Counted from the stretch's first letter, positions 1 through 5,557 are shown. The stretch: DNA of 12,885 nucleotides from JBBRFH01 sp038224615 (GCA_038224615.1 JBBRFH010000079.1:1-12885); one strand, 5' to 3'. The notes: a model not told the origin generated them from the sequence alone. Program-made: numbers and translations.

Positions 1-519
1 ATCAAAGGCGGCGGGCAGACCTTCGGCCTGCGCGCCACCTCCAAGGGCAGCAGCGAAGAGCGCACGTACCAGGGCATCAAGGAAACGGTGATGAAGGAAG
101 TCGAACGCTACTTCCGCCCCGAGTTTATCGGCCGATTGGACGAGGTCATCGTCTTCCGTCCGCTGAATGCCGAGCACCTGAAGAACATCATCGAAATGGA
201 GCTTCGCAAGATCACCAAGCGCCTCGTCGATCACGGCCTGAAGATGGAGCTGACCGATGAAGCCAAGGAGTTTTTGATCGAGAAAGGCACCAACTCCGAC
301 TTCGGTGCCCGTCCGCTGCGTCGCGCCCTCGAGCAGCACATTGAAGACCCGCTCAGCGAGGAAATCCTGCGCGGCAACTTCAAGGGCAAGGACACCATCC
401 GCATCACCACGCGGCAGGAGGAAGGCGCTGAAAAGCACCTGTACTTCGAGTCGTTTGCCACGGGTGGCAAGGCCGGCACCGAGCCGCAGATGGCCCAGGC
501 CAGCAGCGACGCGACCTGA
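1..519 (+). CDS. clpC: ClpC/ClpB-type AAA+ chaperone ATPase, C-terminal part (5' end outside window)
   Basis: The reading frame is open from the first base, so this is the 3' end of a longer gene. The visible 172 residues are the end of the second AAA+ module and the C-terminal small domain of an HSP100 unfoldase. FRPEFIGRLDEVIVFRPL is the conserved stretch after Walker B, with the arginine finger in GRLDE, and FGARPLRRALEQHIEDPLSE is the sensor-2 region that contacts ATP. Proteins of this family form hexamers in the cytoplasm and thread substrates into ClpP (ClpC) or disaggregate proteins (ClpB). The acidic and polar tail after the small domain resembles ClpC more than ClpB, but the N-domain and the presence or absence of a ClpP-binding loop cannot be seen. 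A strong terminator follows 26 bp after the stop codon, so this is the last gene of its transcript. Confidence 0.9.
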   Translation: MKGGGQTFGLRATSKGSSEERTYQGIKETVMKEVERYFRPEFIGRLDEVIVFRPLNAEHLKNIIEMELRKITKRLVDHGLKMELTDEAKEFLIEKGTNSDFGARPLRRALEQHIEDPLSEEILRGNFKGKDTIRITTRQEEGAEKHLYFESFATGGKAGTEPQMAQASSDAT

Positions 520-545
520 GTCGTGCCTGCTGAGGTAACCTGATC

Positions 546-586
546 AAAGAAGCCCGGACGCTCGCAAACGTCCGGGCTTCTTTGTT
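546..586 (+). terminator. Rho-independent terminator of the clp gene
   Basis: A perfect 15-bp stem, AAAGAAGCCCGGACG (546-560) pairing with CGTCCGGGCTTCTTT (569-583), encloses an 8-base loop. The arm ends in TTCTTTGTTT, which supplies the U-rich tail. It lies 26 bp after the clp stop codon. The stem starts with A and ends with T, so it could also work on the other strand, but no gene converges on it. Confidence 0.9.
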
Positions 587-588
587 TA

Positions 589-1317
589 ATGGCGTCGGCG
601 ACCCTGATGTTCTGGCAACTCACCGACGACGATCTGATCCTCGCACAAGCCGGCGACACCGGCGCGGCGCAGCGCGTGTTCGCCAACGCGTTGCCCACCT
701 GCGAGCGGATCGCGCTCGCGTTGTGCGGCACCCGCCCCGCCGCTAGGCGCGTGGTAAAGGAAGTGGCAAAGCGCGGCACCCGCCAGTTCGACCGCTGGCG
801 CGCCGCCGACGACGCCGGACGGTGGTTCATGCACCGCACTATCCTGCTGACGCGCCGGTCGCGCAAGCCGGTCGAGCCGAAGTACGACATCCTTCTCGAA
901 GACGTCGGCGGCCCGGACGTCGTGCAGTACCAGGCGATGATCGCCGCGCTGCGAAACCTTCCGCCTCAACAGTTGGAAGCGTTCGTGCTCACGCATGCGC
1001 AGCGGTGGAACACCCGTTTGTGCGCCGTCGCGATGGACTGCTCGAACAAGGCCGTCGAAAATCATCTCGCCGAGGCGAATCGCCAAATGACGCCGCTGCT
1101 CGGCAAGAACGTCGACCTGCTGACTGCCGCGCTGGCGCAGGTCTACAAGAGTCTGCCGCTTGACCTGCCGGTGGCCCCGGAGACGATCGCGTTTCGCGTC
1201 CGCACCGGCCGCAGTGTGCGGCGGGTGACGCGGCTTGTCGGCTGGATCGTCATGCTCGCACTGATCGCGGCAATCACGGTCGCGGCGATCTACCTTAAGG
1301 ATCGCATCGACGTTTAG
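589..1317 (+). CDS. Sigma-70 (ECF)-like protein with C-terminal transmembrane anchor
   Basis: This 242-aa protein looks like a divergent ECF sigma factor. Residues about 12-90 (DDLILAQAGDTGAAQRVF and onward to FMHRTILLTRR) follow the pattern of sigma region 2. Residues about 117-168 (ALRNLPPQQLEAFVLTHAQR, then CSNKAVENHLAEANRQM) follow the region 4 helix-turn-helix. A hydrophobic segment, residues about 217-236, ends the protein with a short basic and acidic tail, suggesting one membrane anchor with the sigma domains in the cytoplasm. Normal ECF factors have no membrane helix. The start is uncertain: ATG 589 lies 5 bp past the terminator stem and has no clear ribosome-binding site, and ATG 607 (MFWQL) is an alternative. 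The gene is followed after 14 bp by the DUF456 gene and is probably co-transcribed with it. It might be a true sigma factor held at the membrane, or a protein that only retains the fold. Confidence 0.6.
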   Translation: MASATLMFWQLTDDDLILAQAGDTGAAQRVFANALPTCERIALALCGTRPAARRVVKEVAKRGTRQFDRWRAADDAGRWFMHRTILLTRRSRKPVEPKYDILLEDVGGPDVVQYQAMIAALRNLPPQQLEAFVLTHAQRWNTRLCAVAMDCSNKAVENHLAEANRQMTPLLGKNVDLLTAALAQVYKSLPLDLPVAPETIAFRVRTGRSVRRVTRLVGWIVMLALIAAITVAAIYLKDRIDV

Positions 1318-1331
1318 AACGGAACAAATCC

Positions 1332-2114
1332 GTGCTCGACTGGCTCTACTACATCCTCCTGCTGGTCATCCTGGTCGCCGGCTGGCTGCTGAACATTCTC
1401 GGCGTGCCGGGCCTGTGGCTGATGCTGATCGGCCACATCGCGTTCGCGTGGGCGACCGGCTGGAACAGCTACGTCGGCTGGGCAAGCGTGATCACGTTGT
1501 TTGTGCTGGCGTTGCTCGCCGAGATCATCGAGTTCGCCGCCGGCGCTGCGGGATCGGCGCAGGCGGGTGGGACCAAGCGCGGGATGGCCGGCGCTGTCAT
1601 CGGCGGACTGGTCGGCGGGATCGTCGGGTCGATCCTTTTGCCGATCCCCATCGTCGGCACGATCGCCGGCGCGGTCGGGGGATCGTTTGCCGGCGCGGTT
1701 CTGGTCGAGCACATGATCGAAGCCGACAGCCGGCGCTCGCTAAAGATCGGCTGGGGCGCCGCCAAGGGGCGCTTCTGGGGGATCATGATCAAGAGCGGAT
1801 TCGGCGTGGCGATGATCATCATCTCCCTGATCGCCGCTTTCCCCCTCGGCGGCCGCGCCGCAGCGCCTCCGCCGACCACTACACCACTGCTGCCGGACAG
1901 CCGCCCGATCCCTCCGACGACCGATCCAGCCGTTGACTCATCGCGCGACAGTGGCATTCACGCGGGTCGAGCTTCTCTCAAACAGGCAGCCGATAGTCTG
2001 AGGAAAGTTGCGGGCGATCAGGCGGAAACGGCGCAGCAAAAAGGTCCGACGTCGATCCCAAAAGCTTTTGGCTTCGGGTTCCTCTCCCAATGGAGCGGAA
2101 TGCGTCGGACCTGA
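1332..2114 (+). CDS. DUF456 family membrane protein with Pro/Thr-rich C-terminal tail
   Basis: The 260-aa product starts with GTG 1332, preceded by GGAA. Residues 1-171 match the DUF456 pattern: a hydrophobic N-terminal hairpin (about 5-40) with the GVPGLWLMLIGH turn, a second segment (about 50-70) ending in LLAEIIEFAAG, a KRGM...GAVIGGLVGGIVGS Gly-rich membrane region (about 83-125), RRSLKIGWGAAKGRFWG, and a last helix (about 155-171). The family is widespread in bacteria and its function is unknown. After residue 172 the protein departs from the family: a Pro/Thr-rich linker (PPPTTTPLLPDSRPIPPTT) leads into a hydrophilic, partly helical tail (about 212-240) with no recognisable domain. That tail may be lineage-specific or a read-through into decayed DNA. 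The 14-bp gap from the sigma-like gene suggests one transcript. Confidence 0.75.
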   Translation: MLDWLYYILLLVILVAGWLLNILGVPGLWLMLIGHIAFAWATGWNSYVGWASVITLFVLALLAEIIEFAAGAAGSAQAGGTKRGMAGAVIGGLVGGIVGSILLPIPIVGTIAGAVGGSFAGAVLVEHMIEADSRRSLKIGWGAAKGRFWGIMIKSGFGVAMIIISLIAAFPLGGRAAAPPPTTTPLLPDSRPIPPTTDPAVDSSRDSGIHAGRASLKQAADSLRKVAGDQAETAQQKGPTSIPKAFGFGFLSQWSGMRRT

Positions 2115-2169
2115 AACACGGACACAGCCAAGCGGCGATTTGGTTCTCCGCCAAACCGCCGGTTGATCG

Positions 2170-2204
2170 GCCCCAGCCCTTCGATTATTCGCGGTGCTTG
2201 GGGC
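2170..2204 (+). terminator. Possible weak terminator hairpin downstream of the DUF456 gene
   Basis: GCCCCAGC (2170-2177) can pair with GCTTGGGGC (2196-2204) with one bulged base. The run after it (TCTTCATAT) is only partly T-rich, and the hairpin lies 55 bp past the stop codon of the DUF456 gene. It could end the sigma-like/DUF456 transcript, but the support is weak. Confidence 0.3.
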
Positions 2205-2385
2205 TCTTCATATAATACGAAGTCCCCCGCGCATTCGTTCAAAAATCCGCGCTATTTTGTGTGGACACGATGACGCACCAAGCGTGATGCCAGCGCGGCA
2301 TGCACGCAGAATAAACCGCGAACCCATCGGCCTCCAGTTCAGCACCCCGAACCCTCACCGCAAGCGACAGGGCTGCGACCAAAGC

Positions 2386-2511
2386 GGTGGGACAGGTCCC
2401 ACCCTACATTGCTACATGGCGGAGGCCGTCCGCAGTACGTAGGGCGGGGCCTGCCCCGCCGTTGCTTGCCGTCGTCCGCCACGCATGAACACGCGGGGCG
2501 GGCCCCGCCCT
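2386..2511. repeat. Three GC-rich REP-like palindromes
   Basis: Three short palindromes of one design lie within 126 bp: GGTGGGAC-AG-GTCCCACC (2386-2403), GGCGGGGC-CT-GCCCCGCC (2443-2460), and a third in reverse orientation (about 2493-2510) with the core GGGGCGGGCCCCGCCC. The first and third are followed by CTACA and the second is preceded by GTAG, so the copies alternate in orientation. This resembles REP/BIME-type interspersed elements. All three can form strong hairpins. Confidence 0.6.
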
Positions 2512-2618
2512 ACATGGCTGAAGAAGATTCCGCACTTTTCAACGATGAATCCGCCCCGCTAAATAAAAACCCGCGTCATAGGCCTGAAAACAGCGATAGG
2601 CGAAATTCAACCAGTGCG

Positions 2619-2780
2619 TTTCAAGTCAAAAGCTCAGGCTTTCAAGTCAAACGTTCAAGCTTTCAAGTCGAAAGCTCAAGCTTTCAAGTCAAAAGCTCAG
2701 GCTTTCAAGTCAAACGTTCGGGCTTTCAAGTCGAAAGCTCAAGCTTTCAAGTCGAACCAGACAGTTTCAAGTTGAACGCG
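2619..2780. repeat. 21-bp tandem repeat, with 63-bp higher-order period
   Basis: Six full 21-bp units begin at 2619, 2640, 2661, 2682, 2703 and 2724, followed by a degenerate 20-bp unit (2745) and a final half unit (2765). Every unit starts with TTTCAAGT. The second halves come in three types: AAAAGCTCAGGC, AAACGTTCAAGC (or AAACGTTCGGGC) and GAAAGCTCAAGC. They occur in the order 1-2-3-1-2-3, so a 63-bp block was duplicated; types 1 and 3 are identical in both blocks. Neighbouring units can pair as AGCTTTC-AAGTC-GAAAGCT. The period is a multiple of three and the + strand reads as a heptapeptide repeat, but no plausible gene surrounds it. Confidence 0.85.
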
Positions 2781-2868
2781 CGTGGGAATGTCCCCAATCC
2801 GCGCATTTCGACTCGAAGTAGCAGATAGGCCCTGACCCCTTTGGACTTCTACCGCCTGTCGAGTTTTG

Positions 2869-2941
2869 TAGGGCCCGCACTTGCGTGCCGCTGGTGCGTC
2901 GGACGAACCGGGAAACGAACGGCACGCAATAGCGTGCCCTA
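2869..2941. repeat. Long inverted repeat (MITE/REP-like), 22-bp arms
   Basis: The left arm (2869-2890, TAGGGCCCGC...GCGTGCCG) and right arm (2920-2941, CGGCACGC...GCGTGCCCTA) are inverted copies with 19 of 22 positions matching, around a 29-bp loop. The TAGGG ends recall the GTAGGG/CCCTAC edges of the palindromes at 2386-2511, so they may belong to the same class of small non-coding element. Confidence 0.6.
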
Positions 2942-3000
2942 CGGGACTGAATGTTTGGTGGGGCGAGTTTTCGCTCTCTAATCGCGCATCCCCGGATGCC

Positions 3001-3147
3001 TCACATCTTCTGCACATGCTCCTCATCCAAAATCTCCGCCAGCCGTCAGGAGTTTGATGAGTCGGCCCGTTCGTCTATGAAACGCCGCGCATTCGTCGTG
3101 GGCATCTTTGCTGTAGCCGAAGGATACGAAAAATCCGCGTTGCTTCC
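3001..3147 (-). pseudogene. DNA methyltransferase C-terminal remnant, copy A
   Basis: This is a diverged duplicate of the 3' end of the methyltransferase fragment at 3654-4036; about 145 bp align base by base with 3654-3798. On the minus strand it reads RGFFVSFGYSKDAHDECAA, then FHRRTGRLIKLLT, where one extra base shifts the frame; the original end (LAEILDEEHVQKM, stop) continues in another frame. The similarity begins a few bases after the stop codon of the antitoxin gene and ends exactly at the methyltransferase stop. The differences between copies A and B are numerous, so the duplication is not recent; the two may come from two related methyltransferase genes. It is not expected to make a protein. 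Confidence 0.75.
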
Positions 3148-3163
3148 CTTGCGGTGTCAGCGT

Positions 3164-3388
3164 TCAACTTGCCTTTTTTCTGCTGCCCACAGTTCCACCC
3201 AGCCGACGATCCACTTCCGTGGAAGTGAAGTAAGGTGACTTGGCATTGCGTCGGGTCGCGGTGCGCAGGAGACGCAAATCTGCTGCATCTTCGATGGCGG
3301 CGGTCATGCGATCGAAGTCTTCAACGGTCAAAATCACGAATTGCCGCTTGCCGTGTTTGGTCAGATATTCCGGTTTGATCTTCCGCAT
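3164..3388 (-). CDS. Antitoxin of type II toxin-antitoxin pair (Phd/YefM-like small family)
   Basis: A 74-aa protein (MRKIKPEYLTKHGKRQFVIL, then TVEDFDRM) resembling the short antitoxins with an N-terminal [KR]xYLxxxxGxxxxVxLxxEDF pattern that accompany RelE/ParE toxins. The C-terminal half (LRLLRTATRRNAKSPYFTST and after) is charged and would be the toxin-binding part. I place the start at 3388 because GAGGA (3396-3400) is well spaced before it; a longer frame opens at 3412 but would overlap the toxin gene. It follows the toxin gene by 13 bp, so the order is toxin first, the reverse of most such pairs. The antitoxin should neutralise the toxin and probably autoregulate the pair. The last residues (GGTVGSRKKAS) run up to the methyltransferase remnant. 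Confidence 0.75.
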   Translation of the reverse strand: MRKIKPEYLTKHGKRQFVILTVEDFDRMTAAIEDAADLRLLRTATRRNAKSPYFTSTEVDRRLGGTVGSRKKAS

Positions 3389-3401
3389 GATCCATTCCTC
3401 A

Positions 3402-3647
3402 CTAATAGGCATCCGAACGGTGACTTATGTGCTCAATCATTAGGGTGTCTTTAACAACGTTGAACAATATTCGCCAATCTCCCACACGAAGCCGATACTC
3501 GGGAGAAAAGTTGGTCAGTCGCTTCACATCGCCCGCAAGTCCGTCTGACATCCGTTCGATCTTGGATCGGACTCGGCGGGCGATATCGGGAGACATCTTC
3601 TCCAACTCTTTCACAACGCCTACCGCGTATTTTATCCGGTATCGCAT
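3402..3647 (-). CDS. RelE/ParE-family toxin
   Basis: This 81-aa basic protein has the size and pattern of the RelE/ParE superfamily: an N-terminal strand (MRYRIKYAVG), a helical hairpin (VKELEKMSPDIARRVRSKIE), and the conserved C-terminal sheet YRLRVGDWRILFNV ending in IEHISHRSDAY. RelE-like members cleave mRNA at the ribosome; ParE-like members poison gyrase. The RVGDWRIL...HRSDAY form is commoner among RelE/YoeB/HigB-like ribonucleases, but the activity cannot be fixed from sequence. The start codon lies 6 bp after the stop of the methyltransferase C-terminal fragment, with no good ribosome-binding site of its own, so it may once have been read by coupling from that gene. No frameshift or stop is seen, so the pair may still work. 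Confidence 0.85.
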   Translation of the reverse strand: MRYRIKYAVGVVKELEKMSPDIARRVRSKIERMSDGLAGDVKRLTNFSPEYRLRVGDWRILFNVVKDTLMIEHISHRSDAY

Positions 3648-3653
3648 GATCTG

Positions 3654-4036
3654 TCACATCTTCTGCACATGCTCCTCATCCAAAAGCCCCTGAACCGTCA
3701 GGAGTTTGATGAGTCTGCCCGTTCGTCTGTGAAACGCCGCGCATTCGTCGTGGGCGTCTGGGCTGTAGCCGAATGAGACGAAGAACCCGCGTTGTCTGCC
3801 GGTTTCGCCCGTGGGTCCGCGACCCTCGCGTTCCATGACGGCTTCGAAGGCGTCGATGTCGGGTCTGCCGACCTTGTCCATCTGCTTGACCTGAATCGGG
3901 AACCAGTCGTCGCCAAACAAGCCGCCTTCGGCGGGCTTGATGCCGACGGGGAAGATTCTGCCGTCCACGCCCATGTCGCGGGCCCGTGCCTTGTTGGGGA
4001 TGCCGCCCAGCGCGATGACGGCCAGCAAAACAACAA
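3654..4036 (-). pseudogene. DNA methyltransferase C-terminal fragment (copy B), endonuclease-like domain
   Basis: The minus strand reads AVIALGGIPNKARARDMGVD, then GRIFPVG, FPIQVKQMDKVGRPDIDAFE, RGFFVSFGYSPDAHDEC and LLDEEHVQKM. This is the restriction-endonuclease-like (Mrr/PD-(D/E)xK type) C-terminal domain found after the catalytic domain in one class of site-specific DNA methyltransferases; MGVDGRI and IQVKQ would hold its D...xK residues. The open frame can be extended to 4088, but those codons lie inside the HEPN gene in another frame and show no similarity, so the true homology starts near 4036. The matching N-terminal fragment lies about 1 kb away (5085-5338), with the HEPN pair in between. 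The catalytic core of the methyltransferase between these fragments is gone, so no working enzyme is expected, though this domain itself has no internal stop. Confidence 0.8.
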
Positions 4037-4038
4037 TG

Positions 4039-4608
4039 TCATGTTGGCATCGCCCGCAATAAGGCATTGGCGCGATCGTAGACTTCATCAGGGTCTAATT
4101 GGTCAACTTGGATTGGTGTTTCCCAATTGCGACCATGCCCTACCCAATGCCGCAGGCTCAGACATTCGCGGTATCGTCCAATGATGTGATTGTCCGTTAC
4201 CTCTGCATCCTTTAGCACTTCGAGGATTCCATCCTCGTCAAAGTTAGGGCGACGCTTCTTTACAGGATCGCGTGTTTTATACCAGTTTTGGTACGCCCGC
4301 GAGAGAGTGTCTTTAAGCTCCTTCCGGACACGGTGGAAATAATCGTCCTTGAGGCTTGCCTCGGCGCTGGCCACCAAGTTTAGTACGGTGAGCCGATCTA
4401 GTTCTCGGCGCTGAGTGTCGTAGTAGTCTTCAACATTGCTCTCGGTCATTAGGTCAAATCGCCCGCCGACGGGCGAACCGGTGCGAATTGCGTGCTGCAC
4501 AGCGGCACGTTGGTCGGCAAGCGCCTCGACCATTCCGCGGTACCATTCCCGTATTTTTTTAAGCGTCTGTCGCTCTCCAATTTCTGGATCGATCGGTGGA
4601 AGTACCAT
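4039..4608 (-). CDS. HEPN-domain protein, probable ribonuclease toxin
   Basis: This 189-aa, largely helical protein carries R153-HWVG-H158 in the context CLSLRHWVGHGRNW, a match to the R-x4-6-H catalytic motif of HEPN ribonucleases, and it resembles the RHxxxHGRxW signature of RiboL-PSP-HEPN-like proteins. The helix VLNLVASAEASLKDDYFHRV (about 76-94) would be the first conserved HEPN helix with its acidic residue. HEPN proteins of this kind act in toxin-antitoxin and phage-defence systems as dimeric endoribonucleases; RNA cleavage here is inferred. The gene starts 6 bp after the stop of the preceding 150-aa gene, with GGGAG as ribosome-binding site inside that gene's end, so the two are translationally coupled. 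Its stop lies at the edge of the methyltransferase C-terminal fragment. The DNA is more AT-rich than the flanks, which suggests transfer. Confidence 0.7.
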   Translation of the reverse strand: MVLPPIDPEIGERQTLKKIREWYRGMVEALADQRAAVQHAIRTGSPVGGRFDLMTESNVEDYYDTQRRELDRLTVLNLVASAEASLKDDYFHRVRKELKDTLSRAYQNWYKTRDPVKKRRPNFDEDGILEVLKDAEVTDNHIIGRYRECLSLRHWVGHGRNWETPIQVDQLDPDEVYDRANALLRAMPT

Positions 4609-4614
4609 GCCTGA

Positions 4615-5067
4615 TCACTCCCGCATGACAGAATGGAGCAACTCGGCAAGTGATGCCTCGTCAAACGGTACGACTTTCAGAGTCGGCAGACGCGTCTGCA
4701 CAAGTCCCCAACGGCCATCCACTTGCACGATGAGGATCGCCTCACCTCGCTCGCCAAGCACATCAACTCGGCCGCTCGTACCAACGATGTTTCGTCCTCG
4801 AGGCGAAAAGCGAACCTGCTCTTCCCCAATCAGCAAGATTAGGTCTTCGACCGAATACGTGCCTAGATAGCTCTCCGTAAGCTCTTTCTTCCGCCGATGC
4901 ACGGTAGCGGTCCGCTGAGCAATCGGTTCAGCGAGCATTTTTTGGAGTTGGTCGTACAAGTCTCCAACTGCCGCGAGATACTTGTCCCGGCGGTCATCCC
5001 AATCCACGCCGCTACCCTCGGCCTGCTGCTTCTTATTCTGAAAAAGTTCGGCTAGACTTTGATTCAT
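4615..5067 (-). CDS. Uncharacterised 150-aa protein paired with the HEPN gene (possible antitoxin or sensor)
   Basis: I do not recognise a named family. The N-terminal third (about 1-65) is charged and helical (MNQSLAELFQNKKQQAEGSG, then LYDQLQKMLAEPIAQRTATV), perhaps a coiled coil. The C-terminal two thirds (about 70-128) look like a compact beta-rich domain: YSVEDLILLIGEEQVRFSPR, GRNIVGTSGRVDVLGERGEA and ILIVQVDGRWGLVQ, with a final helix (DEASLAELLHSVMRE). Start ATG 5067 is supported by GGAG 7 bases upstream. A TATACT (about 5086-5091 on the minus strand) may be its -10 box, though no good -35 is visible. The gene begins where similarity to the methyltransferase N-terminal fragment stops and it precedes the HEPN gene by 6 bp. 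From its place in the pair it could be the HEPN protein's inhibitor or its sensing partner. Confidence 0.6.
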   Translation of the reverse strand: MNQSLAELFQNKKQQAEGSGVDWDDRRDKYLAAVGDLYDQLQKMLAEPIAQRTATVHRRKKELTESYLGTYSVEDLILLIGEEQVRFSPRGRNIVGTSGRVDVLGERGEAILIVQVDGRWGLVQTRLPTLKVVPFDEASLAELLHSVMRE

Positions 5068-5084
5068 CTTTTGACTCCGAGAAT

Positions 5085-5338
5085 AGTATACTGCGAGTGT
5101 TCTCCCGATCCAGCATCACGTTCACGTAATGCGTCGTGTGCCAGTCGCAGTGGTCGTCGAAGCTGCCGGTTTTCTTGAGGACGCGGACAAGTTGCATACA
5201 GCGGGCGCGGATGTACTCGATGTAGGCCTGCGTGCTGGCGTAGCGGTCCTCGAAGGATCGCGCCGGGGGGGGCCTTTGTCTCACCCCAGAAGACCTCGTA
5301 GCTGCGGTTGGAGTTGAACGGCGGATCGATGTAGTGTC
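5085..5338 (-). pseudogene. DNA methyltransferase N-terminal fragment, frameshifted
   Basis: The minus strand reads YIDPPFNSNRSYEVFWGETK, where DPPF is catalytic motif IV of adenine-N6/cytosine-N4 methyltransferases, and then, in another frame, SFEDRYASTQAYIEYIRARC, LVRVLKKTGSF and HCDWHTTHYVNVMLD, all in family order. The frame changes at a run of eight G (5265-5272). The first 35-40 residues that should precede YIDPPF are absent, and there is no start codon in a sensible place. Similarity ends after VMLD, just before the HEPN pair begins. Together with 3654-4036 this is one former gene whose centre has been replaced. The G-run shift could be a sequencing slip, but the missing ends show the gene is dead anyway. 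Confidence 0.8.
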
Positions 5339-5407
5339 GCCTGCCCACCGACTTCCACCCCCTCCTTCTCACGAGACGAAATGGGCGCAAGCGAACCGGC
5401 GCCATAT

Positions 5408-5425
5408 GACGGGAGTTGTCCCGTC
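5408..5425. repeat. Small perfect hairpin, 7-bp stem
   Basis: GACGGGA (5408-5414), GTTG loop, TCCCGTC (5419-5425). It lies between the methyltransferase remnant and the larger inverted repeat at 5472-5557. No T-run follows on either strand, so I do not call it a terminator. Confidence 0.4.
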
Positions 5426-5471
5426 CGTTTTCGCTCGTGTCTCTTGAATTCAGAACCGAAAACCGAATGCG

Positions 5472-5557
5472 ATCCACGAATCGGCACGAATTACACGAAT
5501 AGGACCAAGGCAATGGGGCCATTCTTCATTCGTGTCGATTCGTGCAGATTCGTGGAT
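5472..5557. repeat. 86-bp inverted repeat built of ATTCGTG-type words
   Basis: The left arm (5472-5500) begins ATCCACGAATC and contains GCACGAAT and ACACGAAT; the right arm (5528-5557) is its inverted copy (ATTCGTGTCGATTCGTGCAG, then ATTCGTGGAT). Apart from one substitution and a small mismatch/indel next to ACACGAAT the arms of 29-30 bases pair throughout, around a loop of 27 bases. Each arm itself repeats the word CACGAAT three times at about 10-bp intervals, one helical turn. It looks like a small mobile palindromic element in an intergenic site. Confidence 0.7.

Larger units (their letters stand above)
2115..3000. other. Gene-free, repeat-rich intergenic stretch
   Basis: I see no convincing gene in this stretch of about 885 bp. 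Open frames here run across palindromes and tandem repeats and have no family resemblance. It holds an imperfect hairpin (2170-2204), a perfect TATAAT at 2211-2216 without a convincing -35 partner, three GC-rich 18-bp palindromes (2386-2510), a 21-bp tandem repeat (2619-2780) and a 22-bp-arm inverted repeat (2869-2941), each listed separately where supported. Confidence 0.7.

Noticed and set aside
231..890. Long minus-strand frame of 219 aa
   Set aside because: It runs antisense across the clp gene, its terminator and the sigma-like gene, and is a shadow of GC-rich coding DNA.
2188..2216. Promoter with perfect TATAAT at 2211
   Set aside because: The bases at -35 distance (TTCGCG) fit poorly and there is no gene downstream for it to serve.
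2619..2780. Possible CRISPR array
   Set aside because: The units are contiguous 21-bp repeats with no unique spacers and no cas genes nearby.
2409..2828. Open frame of 139 aa with heptapeptide repeats (FQVKSSG, FQVKRSS, FQVESSS)
   Set aside because: It reads through two GC-rich palindromes and exists because the 21-bp repeat period is a multiple of three. There is no ribosome-binding site or family similarity, so it is treated as non-coding repeat.
3654..4088. Intact 144-aa gene starting at 4088
   Set aside because: The first part lies inside the HEPN gene in another frame and shows no similarity. Only the part from about 4036 matches the methyltransferase C-terminal domain, so it is a fragment.
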